From: Bacillota bacterium
Lineage (GTDB): Bacteria; Bacillota; Sulfobacillia; JAJZYS01; JAJYTV01
Assembly (NCBI GenBank): GCA_021810725.1
Contig: JAJZIE010000091.1
Location: 1-8,947 of the forward strand
Direction of reading: 5' to 3'
Length of the DNA stretch: 8,947 bases
This document shows, one piece after another, positions 1 through 7,318 of this stretch (position 1 is its first letter; every line of letters starts with the position of its first letter). The notes below the pieces were generated by a model. The model was not told the DNA's origin. It saw only the letters and a list, made by a program, of their open reading frames with translations, and made no database searches. A program made the position numbers and the translations under genes.

Positions 1-693
1 CTTGTCTTCCCCGGCTCGAACTGCGACCTCGACACCGAGATCGCGTTGCGCGAGGCCCTGCCGGGCTGGCGGGTGGAGCGCCAGTGGCACGACGGGGCGG
101 ACCTCGGCGATAGCCAGTTCTGTGTCATGCCCGGAGGATTCGCCTACGGCGACTACCTTCGGGCCGGCGCACTCGCGGCGCGCAGCGGGGCGATCGCGGA
201 AGTGCGGCGGCTGATCGAACGGGGTGGGCTCGTGCTTGGCATCTGCAACGGCTTTCAGGTCCTGGTCGAGGCCGGCATCCTGCCCGGCGCCTTTCAGGCC
301 AACACCGTGCAGCATTTCGTCTGCCGCGACGCGCACCTGCGGGTGGAGCGGGCTCGTTCGCCTTTCCTTGCCGAATTCTCCGAGGGTGACGTGCTGACGT
401 TGCCGATCGCCCATCAGGAGGGCAACTACCGCCTGACCGTAGACGAGTACCGCCGCCTCAAGGGTGAGGGACGCATCGCCTTCAGCTACTGCGGTCCGAA
501 TGGCGAGTCGGGCGACGAGCACAACCCGAACGGCTCCTATGCGGGCGTTGCCGGCGTCCTGGGGGCCGAGGGCCGCGTCCTCGGCATGATGCCGCATCCG
601 GAACGGGCGGCATGGCCCGCGGTGGGGCGCCGGGACGGCCTCGGCATTCTTGCGGCGGCGCTCGCGCCGAGACTTGAGGGGGGTGGCCACTGA
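1..693 (+). CDS. purQ: Phosphoribosylformylglycinamidine synthase glutaminase subunit PurQ (5' partial)
   Basis: This is the class I glutamine amidotransferase subunit of the FGAM synthase complex. It hydrolyses glutamine and passes ammonia to PurL for converting FGAR to FGAM in the cytoplasm. The reading frame is open from base 1 and begins LVFPGSNCD, which matches the N-terminal strand and loop of PurQ, so only about five or six residues including the start codon lie off the left edge. The nucleophilic cysteine is in LGICNGFQVL (Cys82 counted from the window edge). The His and Glu of the triad are in MMPHPERA (His199, Glu201). The visible 230 residues match a stand-alone PurQ of about 230 residues, not the large fused PurL of enterobacteria. 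The stop overlaps the purL start as TGATG, and its last codons double as the purL ribosome binding site. The TTG at 46 lies inside the conserved domain and is not the real start. Identification is very secure. Confidence 0.97.
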   Translation, partial: LVFPGSNCDLDTEIALREALPGWRVERQWHDGADLGDSQFCVMPGGFAYGDYLRAGALAARSGAIAEVRRLIERGGLVLGICNGFQVLVEAGILPGAFQANTVQHFVCRDAHLRVERARSPFLAEFSEGDVLTLPIAHQEGNYRLTVDEYRRLKGEGRIAFSYCGPNGESGDEHNPNGSYAGVAGVLGAEGRVLGMMPHPERAAWPAVGRRDGLGILAAALAPRLEGGGH

Positions 694-2837
694 TGCCCGA
701 AGCAGCGACGGTGGCCGGCCTGACCCGGGACGAGGCGCGGCAGGCGCGCCAAAGGGCCGGGCGCGAACTGAGCGCGCTCGAATGGGCGATCCTCGCCGTG
801 CAATGGTCCGAGCACTGCGCCTACAAGCACTCCAAAGAGCTTTTGCGGTCCCTGCCAAAGGACGGGGCGCACGTGATGGCCGGGCCCGGCGCCAGCGCCG
901 GGGTGCTGGACCTCGGAGACGGCTGGGCCTGCGCCGCGAAGATCGAGTCGCACAACCATCCCTCCGCCGTGGAGCCGCTGCAGGGTGCCGCCACCGGCCT
1001 TGGCGGGATCATGCGCGACGTGCTCGCCATGGGCGCCCGCCCCGCGGCCTTCCTGGACGCCCTCAGGTTCGGACCGCTCGACGACCCGAGAAGCGCCTTC
1101 CTCGCGCGCGGTGTCGTGGCGGGCGTGGGCCACTACGGCAACTGCGTCGGCGTTCCGACCGTGGGCGGGGACGTCTATTACCACCCGAGCTACCAGCGCA
1201 ACCCCCTGGTGAACGCGATGTGCGTCGGCTTCCTGCGGCACGGCGAGATGCGCAGCGCCGCGGCGGCCGGGGACGGCAACTCCTTTCTGCTGCTCGGTGC
1301 GGCCACCGGACGCGACGGCATCGGCGGGGCCGCCTTCGCCTCCGTGGAACTGCAGGCCGACGCGGCGCAGGACCGGCCGCGCGTCCAGGTCGGGGATCCC
1401 TTCTTCGGCAAGCTTTTGATCGAGGCGACGCTGGAGATCCTGCGGGAACTGCCCGTTGTCGCGATCCAGGACCTTGGTGCCGGCGGCCTGGCGGGAGCAG
1501 CCATCGAGATGTGCCACCAGGGCGGCGTCGGCGCGGAGATTGAACTCGCGGCGGTGCCGTTGCGGGCCCAGGACCTCACGCCGCCGGAGATTCTGCTCTC
1601 CGAGAGCCAGGAGCGCATGCTGCTCTGCCTGCACCCGCAGGACATTCCGGCGGCGCGGGCGGTCGCGCGACGCTATGGCGTGGAGGCGGCCGAGGTGGGA
1701 CGCATCACGGCGAAGCCGACCATGCGCTTCCTTTACGAGGGCGAATGCCTGAGCGAGCTTGAGACGGCGATCTATGCGGAGGCGCCGCTGCGAAGTCTGC
1801 CCGAGACCGCCGGGCCCAGGGTGGCGGAGAAGACGTTGACGGAACCACCCGTCGCGCGGGGAGATCTCCTCGAGATGCTCTCGCACCCGGACCTTTGCGA
1901 CCGATCCCCGATCTACGGCACCTACGACCAGGACGTGGGCCTGCGCACCGTCGTCCGGCCGGGACTCGACGCCGCCGTCCTGCGCGCCGCGCCAGGAGCT
2001 CCCGGCGTGGCTGTCACGACCGACCAGAACCCGCGGCTTTGCGCCATCTCGGCCCGCCTCGGGGCGGAGCACGCGGTCGCGGAGGCGGCCCGCAACGTCA
2101 TGGCGCGCGGCGCCGTGCCCATCGGACTGACGAACTGCCTCAACCTGCCGAGCCCCGAGCATTCGGCCGGCGCCGCGGCGCTGCGCGACGTGGTGGCGGG
2201 TATCCGGCAGGCGGCGCTCAGGCTCTCCCTGCCGGTGACGGGCGGCAACGTCAGCCTCTACAACGAGGCGGAAGGGGTCGCGATCGTGCCGACGCCGGTC
2301 ATCGGCATGATCGGCCTCCTGCCCGATCCTGAGCGGGCGATCGGCGTCACGCCACCGCCGGCTGGCGCCGTGGTGCTCCTGCTCGGCGACCCCTGCGCGA
2401 GTCTCGCGGGCAGTGTCTACGCGGAGCTGAAGGGCCTCGGCGAGGCCGAACCCGCGGCACCGGACTACGACGCCCTGAGGCGCATGGCTGACCTGATCGG
2501 CGATGAGCGCGCGCGGGAGGAGATCCTCCTCCTGCACGATGTCGCGGACGGCGGCCTCCTGGTGGCCTTGGCGGAAGTCGCGCTGCACACCGGCCTCGGC
2601 CTCGATCTGAGGCTCGGGAGCTCGCAGGCGACGTTCCTCTTCGGCGAGCCGAGCGCCCAGTTCGTGGCGCTGGCCACCAGGGCGGACACCGTGGCGGCGG
2701 CCGCGGCGCGGGCCGGCGTTGCCTGCCGTGAGCTGGGCCGCGCGACGTCCGACGGTCTGATCAGAGTGACGGCGCCGGACACGGCGATGGAGTACACCCA
2801 CGCCGAGCTCCGCAGGGCTTGGAGGCGAGAGGCATGA
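693..2837 (+). CDS. purL: Phosphoribosylformylglycinamidine synthase subunit PurL (small type)
   Basis: This is the ATP-dependent synthetase subunit that converts FGAR plus ammonia to FGAM. At 714 residues it is the short PurL that needs separate PurQ and PurS, not the roughly 1,300-residue fused enzyme. It has the duplicated PurM-like (AIRS/AIRS-C) architecture. Motifs visible in order are WSEHC (His41 corresponds to the catalytic histidine of the family), KIESHNHP at 83-90, a GYGNC-like HYGNCVGVPTVGG, LSESQERML at 302-310, DRSPIYGTYDQDVG opening the second half, and HDVADGGL at 615-622. The N-terminus before WSEHC is somewhat shorter than in B. subtilis PurL (742 residues overall), which accounts for part of the length difference. 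The ATG at 693 is chosen because it overlaps the purQ stop and has a G-rich Shine-Dalgarno (AGGGGGG, 677-683) nine bases upstream. Its stop overlaps the purF ATG as ATGA. No missing key motif or frameshift is seen. Confidence 0.97.
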   Translation: MPEAATVAGLTRDEARQARQRAGRELSALEWAILAVQWSEHCAYKHSKELLRSLPKDGAHVMAGPGASAGVLDLGDGWACAAKIESHNHPSAVEPLQGAATGLGGIMRDVLAMGARPAAFLDALRFGPLDDPRSAFLARGVVAGVGHYGNCVGVPTVGGDVYYHPSYQRNPLVNAMCVGFLRHGEMRSAAAAGDGNSFLLLGAATGRDGIGGAAFASVELQADAAQDRPRVQVGDPFFGKLLIEATLEILRELPVVAIQDLGAGGLAGAAIEMCHQGGVGAEIELAAVPLRAQDLTPPEILLSESQERMLLCLHPQDIPAARAVARRYGVEAAEVGRITAKPTMRFLYEGECLSELETAIYAEAPLRSLPETAGPRVAEKTLTEPPVARGDLLEMLSHPDLCDRSPIYGTYDQDVGLRTVVRPGLDAAVLRAAPGAPGVAVTTDQNPRLCAISARLGAEHAVAEAARNVMARGAVPIGLTNCLNLPSPEHSAGAAALRDVVAGIRQAALRLSLPVTGGNVSLYNEAEGVAIVPTPVIGMIGLLPDPERAIGVTPPPAGAVVLLLGDPCASLAGSVYAELKGLGEAEPAAPDYDALRRMADLIGDERAREEILLLHDVADGGLLVALAEVALHTGLGLDLRLGSSQATFLFGEPSAQFVALATRADTVAAAAARAGVACRELGRATSDGLIRVTAPDTAMEYTHAELRRAWRREA
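2821..2825 (+). promoter_or_regulatory. Ribosome binding site deciding the purF start
   Basis: GGAGG lies within the last codons of purL, eight bases before ATG 2834. It supports that ATG over the in-frame TTG at 2819, and the resulting eight-residue propeptide before Cys9 is plausible for this family. Confidence 0.8.
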
Positions 2838-4204
2838 CGGGCGAACTGCGCGAGGCGTGCGGAGTCTTCGGTATTGTCGGCCGTCCGGATGCGGCCGCCC
2901 TCACGGCGGAGGCCCTCTTCGCGCTGCAGCATCGCGGCCAGGAGAGCGCCGGCATCGCCGTGCTCGACGAGGGTGCCATCCGTCTGCACAAGGGCATGGG
3001 ACTCGTGCACGAGGTCTTCCAGCTGGAGGACGTGACGCGGTTGCGCGGCGCGGCCGCCATCGGCCACGTTCGCTACTCGACGACCGGCGCTTCGCGTCCG
3101 GAGAACGCGCAGCCCCTCTACGTGCGCGCGCACCTTGGCCCGTTCGCCCTCGCGCACAACGGCAACCTCGTCGACGCGCTGCACGCGCGCGACCGTCTGG
3201 AGCGCGAAGGCGCCATCTTCCAGACCACCACAGACACCGAAGTGGTGGCGCACCTGATGGCGCGCTCGAAGAAGCCGAGCCTCGAGGAGGCGTTCCAGGA
3301 CGCTCTCGGGCAACTGAGCGGCGGCTACGCCTTCGCCCTTCTGACGCCTGGGGGCGTCCTCGGCGCGCGGGATCCCTTCGGCATCCGGCCGCTCGTCCTC
3401 GGCCGGCTGCACGGCATGCCGTGCCTCGCGTCGGAAACCTGCGCCTTCATGGCGATCGGCGCGGAATACGAACGCGAGGTGGCGCCGGGCGAGGTGGTGC
3501 GGCTGGACCTTCAGGGGGGCATCCACGTGCTCACCCCAGGTGACGCGTCGCGCGAGAAGCTGTGCGCATTCGAACTCATCTACTTCGCCAGGCCCGACTC
3601 GAGATCCGACGGCGAATCGATCTACCAGGCCCGGCGCCGCCTCGGCCAGCAGCTGGCCATCGAGGCCCCCGCCCCGGCCGACGTCGTCCTCGGCGTACCG
3701 GACTCGAGCCTGCCGGCGGCCGAGGGGTACGCGGCTGAACTTTCCCTGCCGCAGGAGCTTGGCCTCGTCAAGAATCGCTATGTTGGGCGCACCTTCATCC
3801 ACCCCGCGCAACAGAGTCGCGAGAGTGGCGTGCAGCGCAAGCTGACAGTGGTGAGCGAGGTGGTGCGGGGACGGCGCGTTGTTCTGATCGACGACTCGCT
3901 CGTGCGCGGCACCACGATGCGCCACCTCACGCGCCTTCTGCGCGATGCCGGCGCGACCGAGGTCCACGTGCGCATCGCGTCGCCGCGCTATCTGCATCCA
4001 TGCCACTACGGCATCGACACGTCGAACCGGGACGAACTGATCGCCGCGGCCGCAGGCGAAGACGAGCTCAAGGGGCTGATCGGCGCCGACTCGCTCAGAT
4101 TCCTCTCGGCTCAGGGCGTTCTCAGGGCGACCGGGCGCCCGGACCATTGCCTCGCCTGCTTCACGGGCGAGTACCCCGTCCCGGTCGCGGAGAGCGAGAT
4201 CTGA
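2834..4204 (+). CDS. purF: Amidophosphoribosyltransferase PurF (iron-sulfur, propeptide type)
   Basis: This enzyme catalyses the first committed step: PRPP plus glutamine gives 5-phosphoribosylamine. The N-terminal half is an Ntn-type class II glutaminase, with nucleophile Cys9 in EACGVFGIVG, QHRGQES at 32-38, RYSTTG from Arg80 and HNGN at 108-111 (oxyanion region). The C-terminal half is a type I phosphoribosyltransferase with the PRPP loop VLIDDSLVRGTT at 350-361. Eight residues precede Cys9, so a short propeptide must be removed to expose it. Cysteines 244, 390, 439 and 442 align with the four [4Fe-4S] ligands of B. subtilis PurF; in mature numbering the first two are 236 and 382, the same as in B. 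subtilis, and the last two form CLAC. ATG 2834 is preferred over the in-frame TTG at 2819 because it overlaps the purL stop (ATGA) and has GGAGG eight bases upstream. Family knowledge suggests nucleotide feedback inhibition and oxygen sensitivity of the cluster. Confidence 0.97.
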   Translation: MTGELREACGVFGIVGRPDAAALTAEALFALQHRGQESAGIAVLDEGAIRLHKGMGLVHEVFQLEDVTRLRGAAAIGHVRYSTTGASRPENAQPLYVRAHLGPFALAHNGNLVDALHARDRLEREGAIFQTTTDTEVVAHLMARSKKPSLEEAFQDALGQLSGGYAFALLTPGGVLGARDPFGIRPLVLGRLHGMPCLASETCAFMAIGAEYEREVAPGEVVRLDLQGGIHVLTPGDASREKLCAFELIYFARPDSRSDGESIYQARRRLGQQLAIEAPAPADVVLGVPDSSLPAAEGYAAELSLPQELGLVKNRYVGRTFIHPAQQSRESGVQRKLTVVSEVVRGRRVVLIDDSLVRGTTMRHLTRLLRDAGATEVHVRIASPRYLHPCHYGIDTSNRDELIAAAAGEDELKGLIGADSLRFLSAQGVLRATGRPDHCLACFTGEYPVPVAESEI

Positions 4205-4205
4205 A

Positions 4206-4210
4206 AGGGG
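4206..4210 (+). promoter_or_regulatory. Ribosome binding site for the GTG start of purM
   Basis: AGGGG follows directly after the purF stop, eight bases before GTG 4219. It supports the non-ATG start that gives the family-typical SEAYRRSGVD N-terminus. Confidence 0.75.
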
Positions 4211-4218
4211 CCAGCGAC

Positions 4219-5229
4219 GTGAGTGAGGCATATCGGCGCTCGGGCGTCGACCTTCGCGCCAAGGAGGAACTGCTCGGGCACCTCAAGGCGATCGGACGAC
4301 TCGCCTCGCGCCCGGAGGTGGTGGCGGGCATCGGCGGCTTCGGCGGCCTCTTCCGTTTGCAGGGCTACGAGGACCCGGTGCTCGTGGCGGGAGCCGACGG
4401 CGTCGGCACGAAGCTGATGCTGGCCCAGGAGCTCGGCGATCTTTCGGGGGTCGGTCAGGACGTCCTGGCGATGGTCGCCAACGATGTGCTCTGCCAGGGC
4501 GCCGAGATGCTTTTCTTCCTTGATTATATCGGGGTCGGCCATCTCGTGCCCGAGGAGGTGGCGCAGGTGGTGGCCGGCGTCGGCAAGGCCTGCGCCAAGA
4601 TCGGCTGCGCGCTCCTCGGCGGGGAGACGGCGGAACTGCCGGACCTCTTTCCCAAGGGTGGCCTCGACCTCGTCGGGTTCGGCGTCGGCGTGGTGGAGCG
4701 CGAGCGCGCCCTGACGGGCCGGGCGGCCAAGGCCGGCGACCTTCTCGTCGGACTGCCTTCCGACGGCGTGCACAGCAACGGCTTCAGCCTCGTGCGCCGC
4801 ATCGTGCGCGAGGCTGGGCTAGACCTCCGGGAGACCTATGGGCTGGGGCGTCCGCTCGGCGAAGTCCTCCTGACGCCCACGCGGCTGTACGGCCCCGAGG
4901 TGCTGCCGGCCCTGCGGCAGGGCGGCGTCCACGGTCTGAGCCACATCACGGGTGGTGGCATTCCCGGCAACGTGCCGCGCATGTTGCCCGAGGGACTCGG
5001 GGCTCGCCTGGACCCCGCGGCCTGGCCGGTGCCGGCGGAGTTCGAACTGCTGCTCGAGCGTGGCGACATCGCGCGCGAGGAGGCCTACGAGGTCTTCAAC
5101 ATGGGGCTCGGCCTCGTTATCGCGGTGGAGGCGGTCGAGGCGCCGCGCGTCATGGCGGCGATCGAGTCGGCCGGCGGCAGTCCGCGCGTGGTGGGGGAGA
5201 TCCGGCCGGGAGATGGGGTGGAGCTTTGA
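4219..5229 (+). CDS. purM: Phosphoribosylformylglycinamidine cyclo-ligase PurM (AIR synthetase)
   Basis: PurM uses ATP to close the imidazole ring, converting FGAM to AIR, and acts as a cytoplasmic homodimer. The 336-residue product opens with SEAYRRSGVD, the standard start of bacterial PurM. It carries DGVGTK at 60-65 in the ATP-binding region, a conserved FFLDYIGVG segment, GGETAE at 134-139 and HSNGFSL at 185-191. The later HITGGGIPGN and the C-terminal YEVFNMGLG are also typical of the AIRS-C domain. The GTG at 4219 is chosen because the protein family starts here and an AGGGG Shine-Dalgarno (4206-4210) lies eight bases upstream; the open frame extends further back to 4000, but that part overlaps purF and has no similarity to PurM. 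This is the only junction in the cluster with a clear gap (14 bases after purF). The stop overlaps the purN ATG as TGATG. Confidence 0.97.
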   Translation: MSEAYRRSGVDLRAKEELLGHLKAIGRLASRPEVVAGIGGFGGLFRLQGYEDPVLVAGADGVGTKLMLAQELGDLSGVGQDVLAMVANDVLCQGAEMLFFLDYIGVGHLVPEEVAQVVAGVGKACAKIGCALLGGETAELPDLFPKGGLDLVGFGVGVVERERALTGRAAKAGDLLVGLPSDGVHSNGFSLVRRIVREAGLDLRETYGLGRPLGEVLLTPTRLYGPEVLPALRQGGVHGLSHITGGGIPGNVPRMLPEGLGARLDPAAWPVPAEFELLLERGDIAREEAYEVFNMGLGLVIAVEAVEAPRVMAAIESAGGSPRVVGEIRPGDGVEL

Positions 5230-5828
5230 TGCGGCTCGCGGTGTTCGTCTCGGGCCACGGCACGAATCTTCGGGCCATCCAGCGAGCCGTCGAGGCGGGC
5301 TCGCTGCCCGCCACCCTGGCGCTGGTGGCGGCGGACCGCGAAGCGCCCGCGCTCGACTGGGCCAAGAGCCAGGGGCTCGCGACCTTCTTCGCCGACGCGC
5401 GGCGCGTCGGCATGCCCGCGTGGGAGCGCGACGTCCTCCTGGAGCTCGATCGCCAACGGGTGGACGCCATCGCGCTCGCGGGCTTCCTGCGTATCCTGTC
5501 GCCCACCTTCGTCGACCGCTTCCCGGGTCGCGTCGTCAACGTGCACCCGTCGCTCCTGCCGGCCTTTCCGGGGCTCGACGCGATCGGACAGGCCGTGCGC
5601 TACGGCGTCAGGGTCACAGGGGTCACGGTGCATCTCGTCGACCATGGTCTCGACGCCGGGCCGATCGTCCTGCAGGAGGCGGTCGGAATCGGTCCCGGCG
5701 AGTCCGCCGAGGCGCTTGAGACCCGTGTGCATGCCATCGAGCACCGGCTGCTGCCGGAGGCCCTGCGCCTCCTGGCCCTGGGCAGGCTCGACGTCCAGGG
5801 CCGCATCGTGCATATCGCGGAGGGATGA
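5229..5828 (+). CDS. purN: Phosphoribosylglycinamide formyltransferase PurN (10-formyl-THF dependent)
   Basis: PurN transfers a formyl group from 10-formyltetrahydrofolate to GAR, giving FGAR. The 199-residue product has the phosphate-binding start VSGHGTNLRAI (E. coli has SGNGSN) and the catalytic set Asn104 and His106 in NVHPSLLPAFPG, and Asp142 in DHGLDAGP, matching Asn106, His108 and Asp144 of the E. coli enzyme. The stretch FPGLDAIGQA followed by VTGVTVH closely resembles B. subtilis PurN. The ATG at 5229 overlaps the purM stop, with GGAG at 5220-5223 five bases upstream. An in-frame TTG immediately before it would add only one methionine and is not favoured. Presence of PurN means that this GAR step can run on folate, not only through the formate-dependent PurT. 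Nothing is truncated. Confidence 0.96.
   Translation: MRLAVFVSGHGTNLRAIQRAVEAGSLPATLALVAADREAPALDWAKSQGLATFFADARRVGMPAWERDVLLELDRQRVDAIALAGFLRILSPTFVDRFPGRVVNVHPSLLPAFPGLDAIGQAVRYGVRVTGVTVHLVDHGLDAGPIVLQEAVGIGPGESAEALETRVHAIEHRLLPEALRLLALGRLDVQGRIVHIAEG
5819..5824 (+). promoter_or_regulatory. Ribosome binding site for purH
   Basis: GGAGGG touches ATG 5825 but lies six bases before ATG 5831, the normal spacing. This favours the second ATG as the purH start. The site falls within the final codons of purN. Confidence 0.65.
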
Positions 5829-5830
5829 AG

Positions 5831-7318
5831 ATGCCGACAGCACTCCTGAGCGTCCGTGACAAGACTGGGCTCGTCGAATTCGCCCGCTCTCTCGTCGATC
5901 GCGGCTTCGACCTCCTGGCAAGCGGCGGAACGGCGGCCGCCCTGCGGGCCGGCGGCCTCGACGTGCAGGAGGTGGCGGACTACACCCGATCGCCCGAGAT
6001 CCTCGGCGGCCGCGTCAAGACACTCCACCCCGCGGTGCATGGCGGCATCCTGAGTCGTCCGATCGCAGCCGACGACCAGGACCTCGTGCGCATCGGCGCG
6101 CGCCGCATCGATCTCGTCGCCGTGTCGCTCTACCCCTTCGTGGAGACGGTGGCGTCCGGGGCGGACCGTCCGGCCGTCATCGAGGAGATCGATATCGGCG
6201 GCGTGGCCCTGCTGCGCGCCGCGGCCAAAAACCACGATCGCGTCTGGGTGGTGCCCGGGCCGCGGCACTACGGGGAGGTCCTCCAAGGCCTGGACGCGGG
6301 CGACGAGCAGGTGCGCCGGCGCCTGGCGGCGCAGGCCTTCCGGGAGACCGCCCGCTATGACATGGCGATCTCGGATTACCTCGCGGGGGCCGACTGGCCC
6401 TCGTTCCCCCTGGCGCAGGGTGTTTTCTCGCACGCCTTGCGCTATGGCGAGAATCCGCACCAAGTGGCCGCCCTGTACCGCGACGGCAGCCAGGGAATCG
6501 CGTCGGCGGACGTGCTGCAGGGCAAGGAACTTTCCTACAACAACCTCCTGGATGCGGACGCGGCCTGGCGTCTCGCGCTCGACCTGACGCCGCAGTCGGC
6601 CTGCGTCATCAAGCACCAGACGCCGTCCGGCGCGGCCAGCCTCGCTCGTCTCGAGGAGTCGCTCGCGGCTGCGGTGGCCGCCGACGACGAGGCGGCGTTC
6701 GGCGGCGTGATCGCCCTGCGCGGCGTGATCGACGAGGAGATCGCCACCTACGTCACATCGCGCTTCTTCGAAGTGGTCGTCGCCGAAGGCGTGACCGATG
6801 GCGCCAGGTCGATCCTGCAGCGCAAACCGAATCTCCGCGTGCTCAGCTTGCCGGCCGGTCGCCGCGAGGGGCTCGAGGTGCGGGTGATCGGCGGTGGCTT
6901 CGTGGCGCAGTCGTCGGACGGCGCGATGAAGCCCCCTGGGGAGTGGCGGCATGTCGCGGGTCCGGAGGCGGGGCGAGAGGCGGACCTTGGCTTCGCCTTC
7001 ACCGTGGCCAAGCACGCGCGGTCGAACGCGATTGTCATCGCGAAGCAGGGCGTGACCCTGGGCATCGGCGCGGGGCAGGTCAGCAGGGTGCGCGCCGCGC
7101 AAAGCGCCTTCGAGCAGGCGGGGGAGGCCGCCCAGGGCGCCGTGCTCGCATCCGACGGGTTCTTCCCCTTCGGTGACGTCGTGCAACTCGCGGCGGAGCA
7201 CGGCATCGCCGCCATCGTCGAACCGGGCGGTTCGCTGCGTGACGAGGAATCGAGGGACGCGGCGCAGATGAGCGGCATCTCGCTCTACTTCACGGGCGTG
7301 CGCCACTTCCGCCATTGA
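5831..7318 (+). CDS. purH: Bifunctional AICAR formyltransferase / IMP cyclohydrolase PurH
   Basis: PurH does the last two steps of IMP synthesis: formylation of AICAR with 10-formyl-THF, then cyclisation of FAICAR. The N-terminal MGS-like cyclohydrolase domain shows DKTG at 10-13, SGGT at 31-34 and GRVKTLHP at 60-67. The AICAR transformylase domain shows RYGENPHQ at 204-211, the catalytic Lys261-His262 pair in IKHQTPSGAA, SNAIVIAKQG, GAGQVSRV and the terminal FTGVRHFRH. The 495-residue length is close to the usual 510-525. The residues after Lys-His differ from the common bacterial KHxNPCG motif. Start choice is between ATG 5825 (ATGA overlap with the purN stop, adding MK) and ATG 5831. The latter is preferred because GGAGGG at 5819-5824 sits six bases before it but directly abuts 5825. 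The stop overlaps the purD ATG as TGATG. Confidence 0.96.
   Translation: MPTALLSVRDKTGLVEFARSLVDRGFDLLASGGTAAALRAGGLDVQEVADYTRSPEILGGRVKTLHPAVHGGILSRPIAADDQDLVRIGARRIDLVAVSLYPFVETVASGADRPAVIEEIDIGGVALLRAAAKNHDRVWVVPGPRHYGEVLQGLDAGDEQVRRRLAAQAFRETARYDMAISDYLAGADWPSFPLAQGVFSHALRYGENPHQVAALYRDGSQGIASADVLQGKELSYNNLLDADAAWRLALDLTPQSACVIKHQTPSGAASLARLEESLAAAVAADDEAAFGGVIALRGVIDEEIATYVTSRFFEVVVAEGVTDGARSILQRKPNLRVLSLPAGRREGLEVRVIGGGFVAQSSDGAMKPPGEWRHVAGPEAGREADLGFAFTVAKHARSNAIVIAKQGVTLGIGAGQVSRVRAAQSAFEQAGEAAQGAVLASDGFFPFGDVVQLAAEHGIAAIVEPGGSLRDEESRDAAQMSGISLYFTGVRHFRH

Noticed and set aside
537..2801. 754-codon open frame on the minus strand opposite purL
   Set aside because: It lies wholly opposite purQ and purL, is rich in Arg, Gly, Ala and His as expected of antisense frames in GC-rich genes, and shows no recognisable domain.
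4000..4218. N-terminal extension of purM overlapping the end of purF
   Set aside because: The extension is an Arg/Gly-rich out-of-frame reading of purF, and the family N-terminus begins at GTG 4219 with a good ribosome site.
2465..4231. 588-codon minus-strand open frame opposite purL and purF
   Set aside because: Its codons mirror the strong third-position GC bias of the real genes; there is no family resemblance and the sense genes are certain.
5600..7315. 571-codon minus-strand open frame opposite purN and purH
   Set aside because: Composition is typical of an antisense shadow, and it ends within well-conserved PurN coding sequence.
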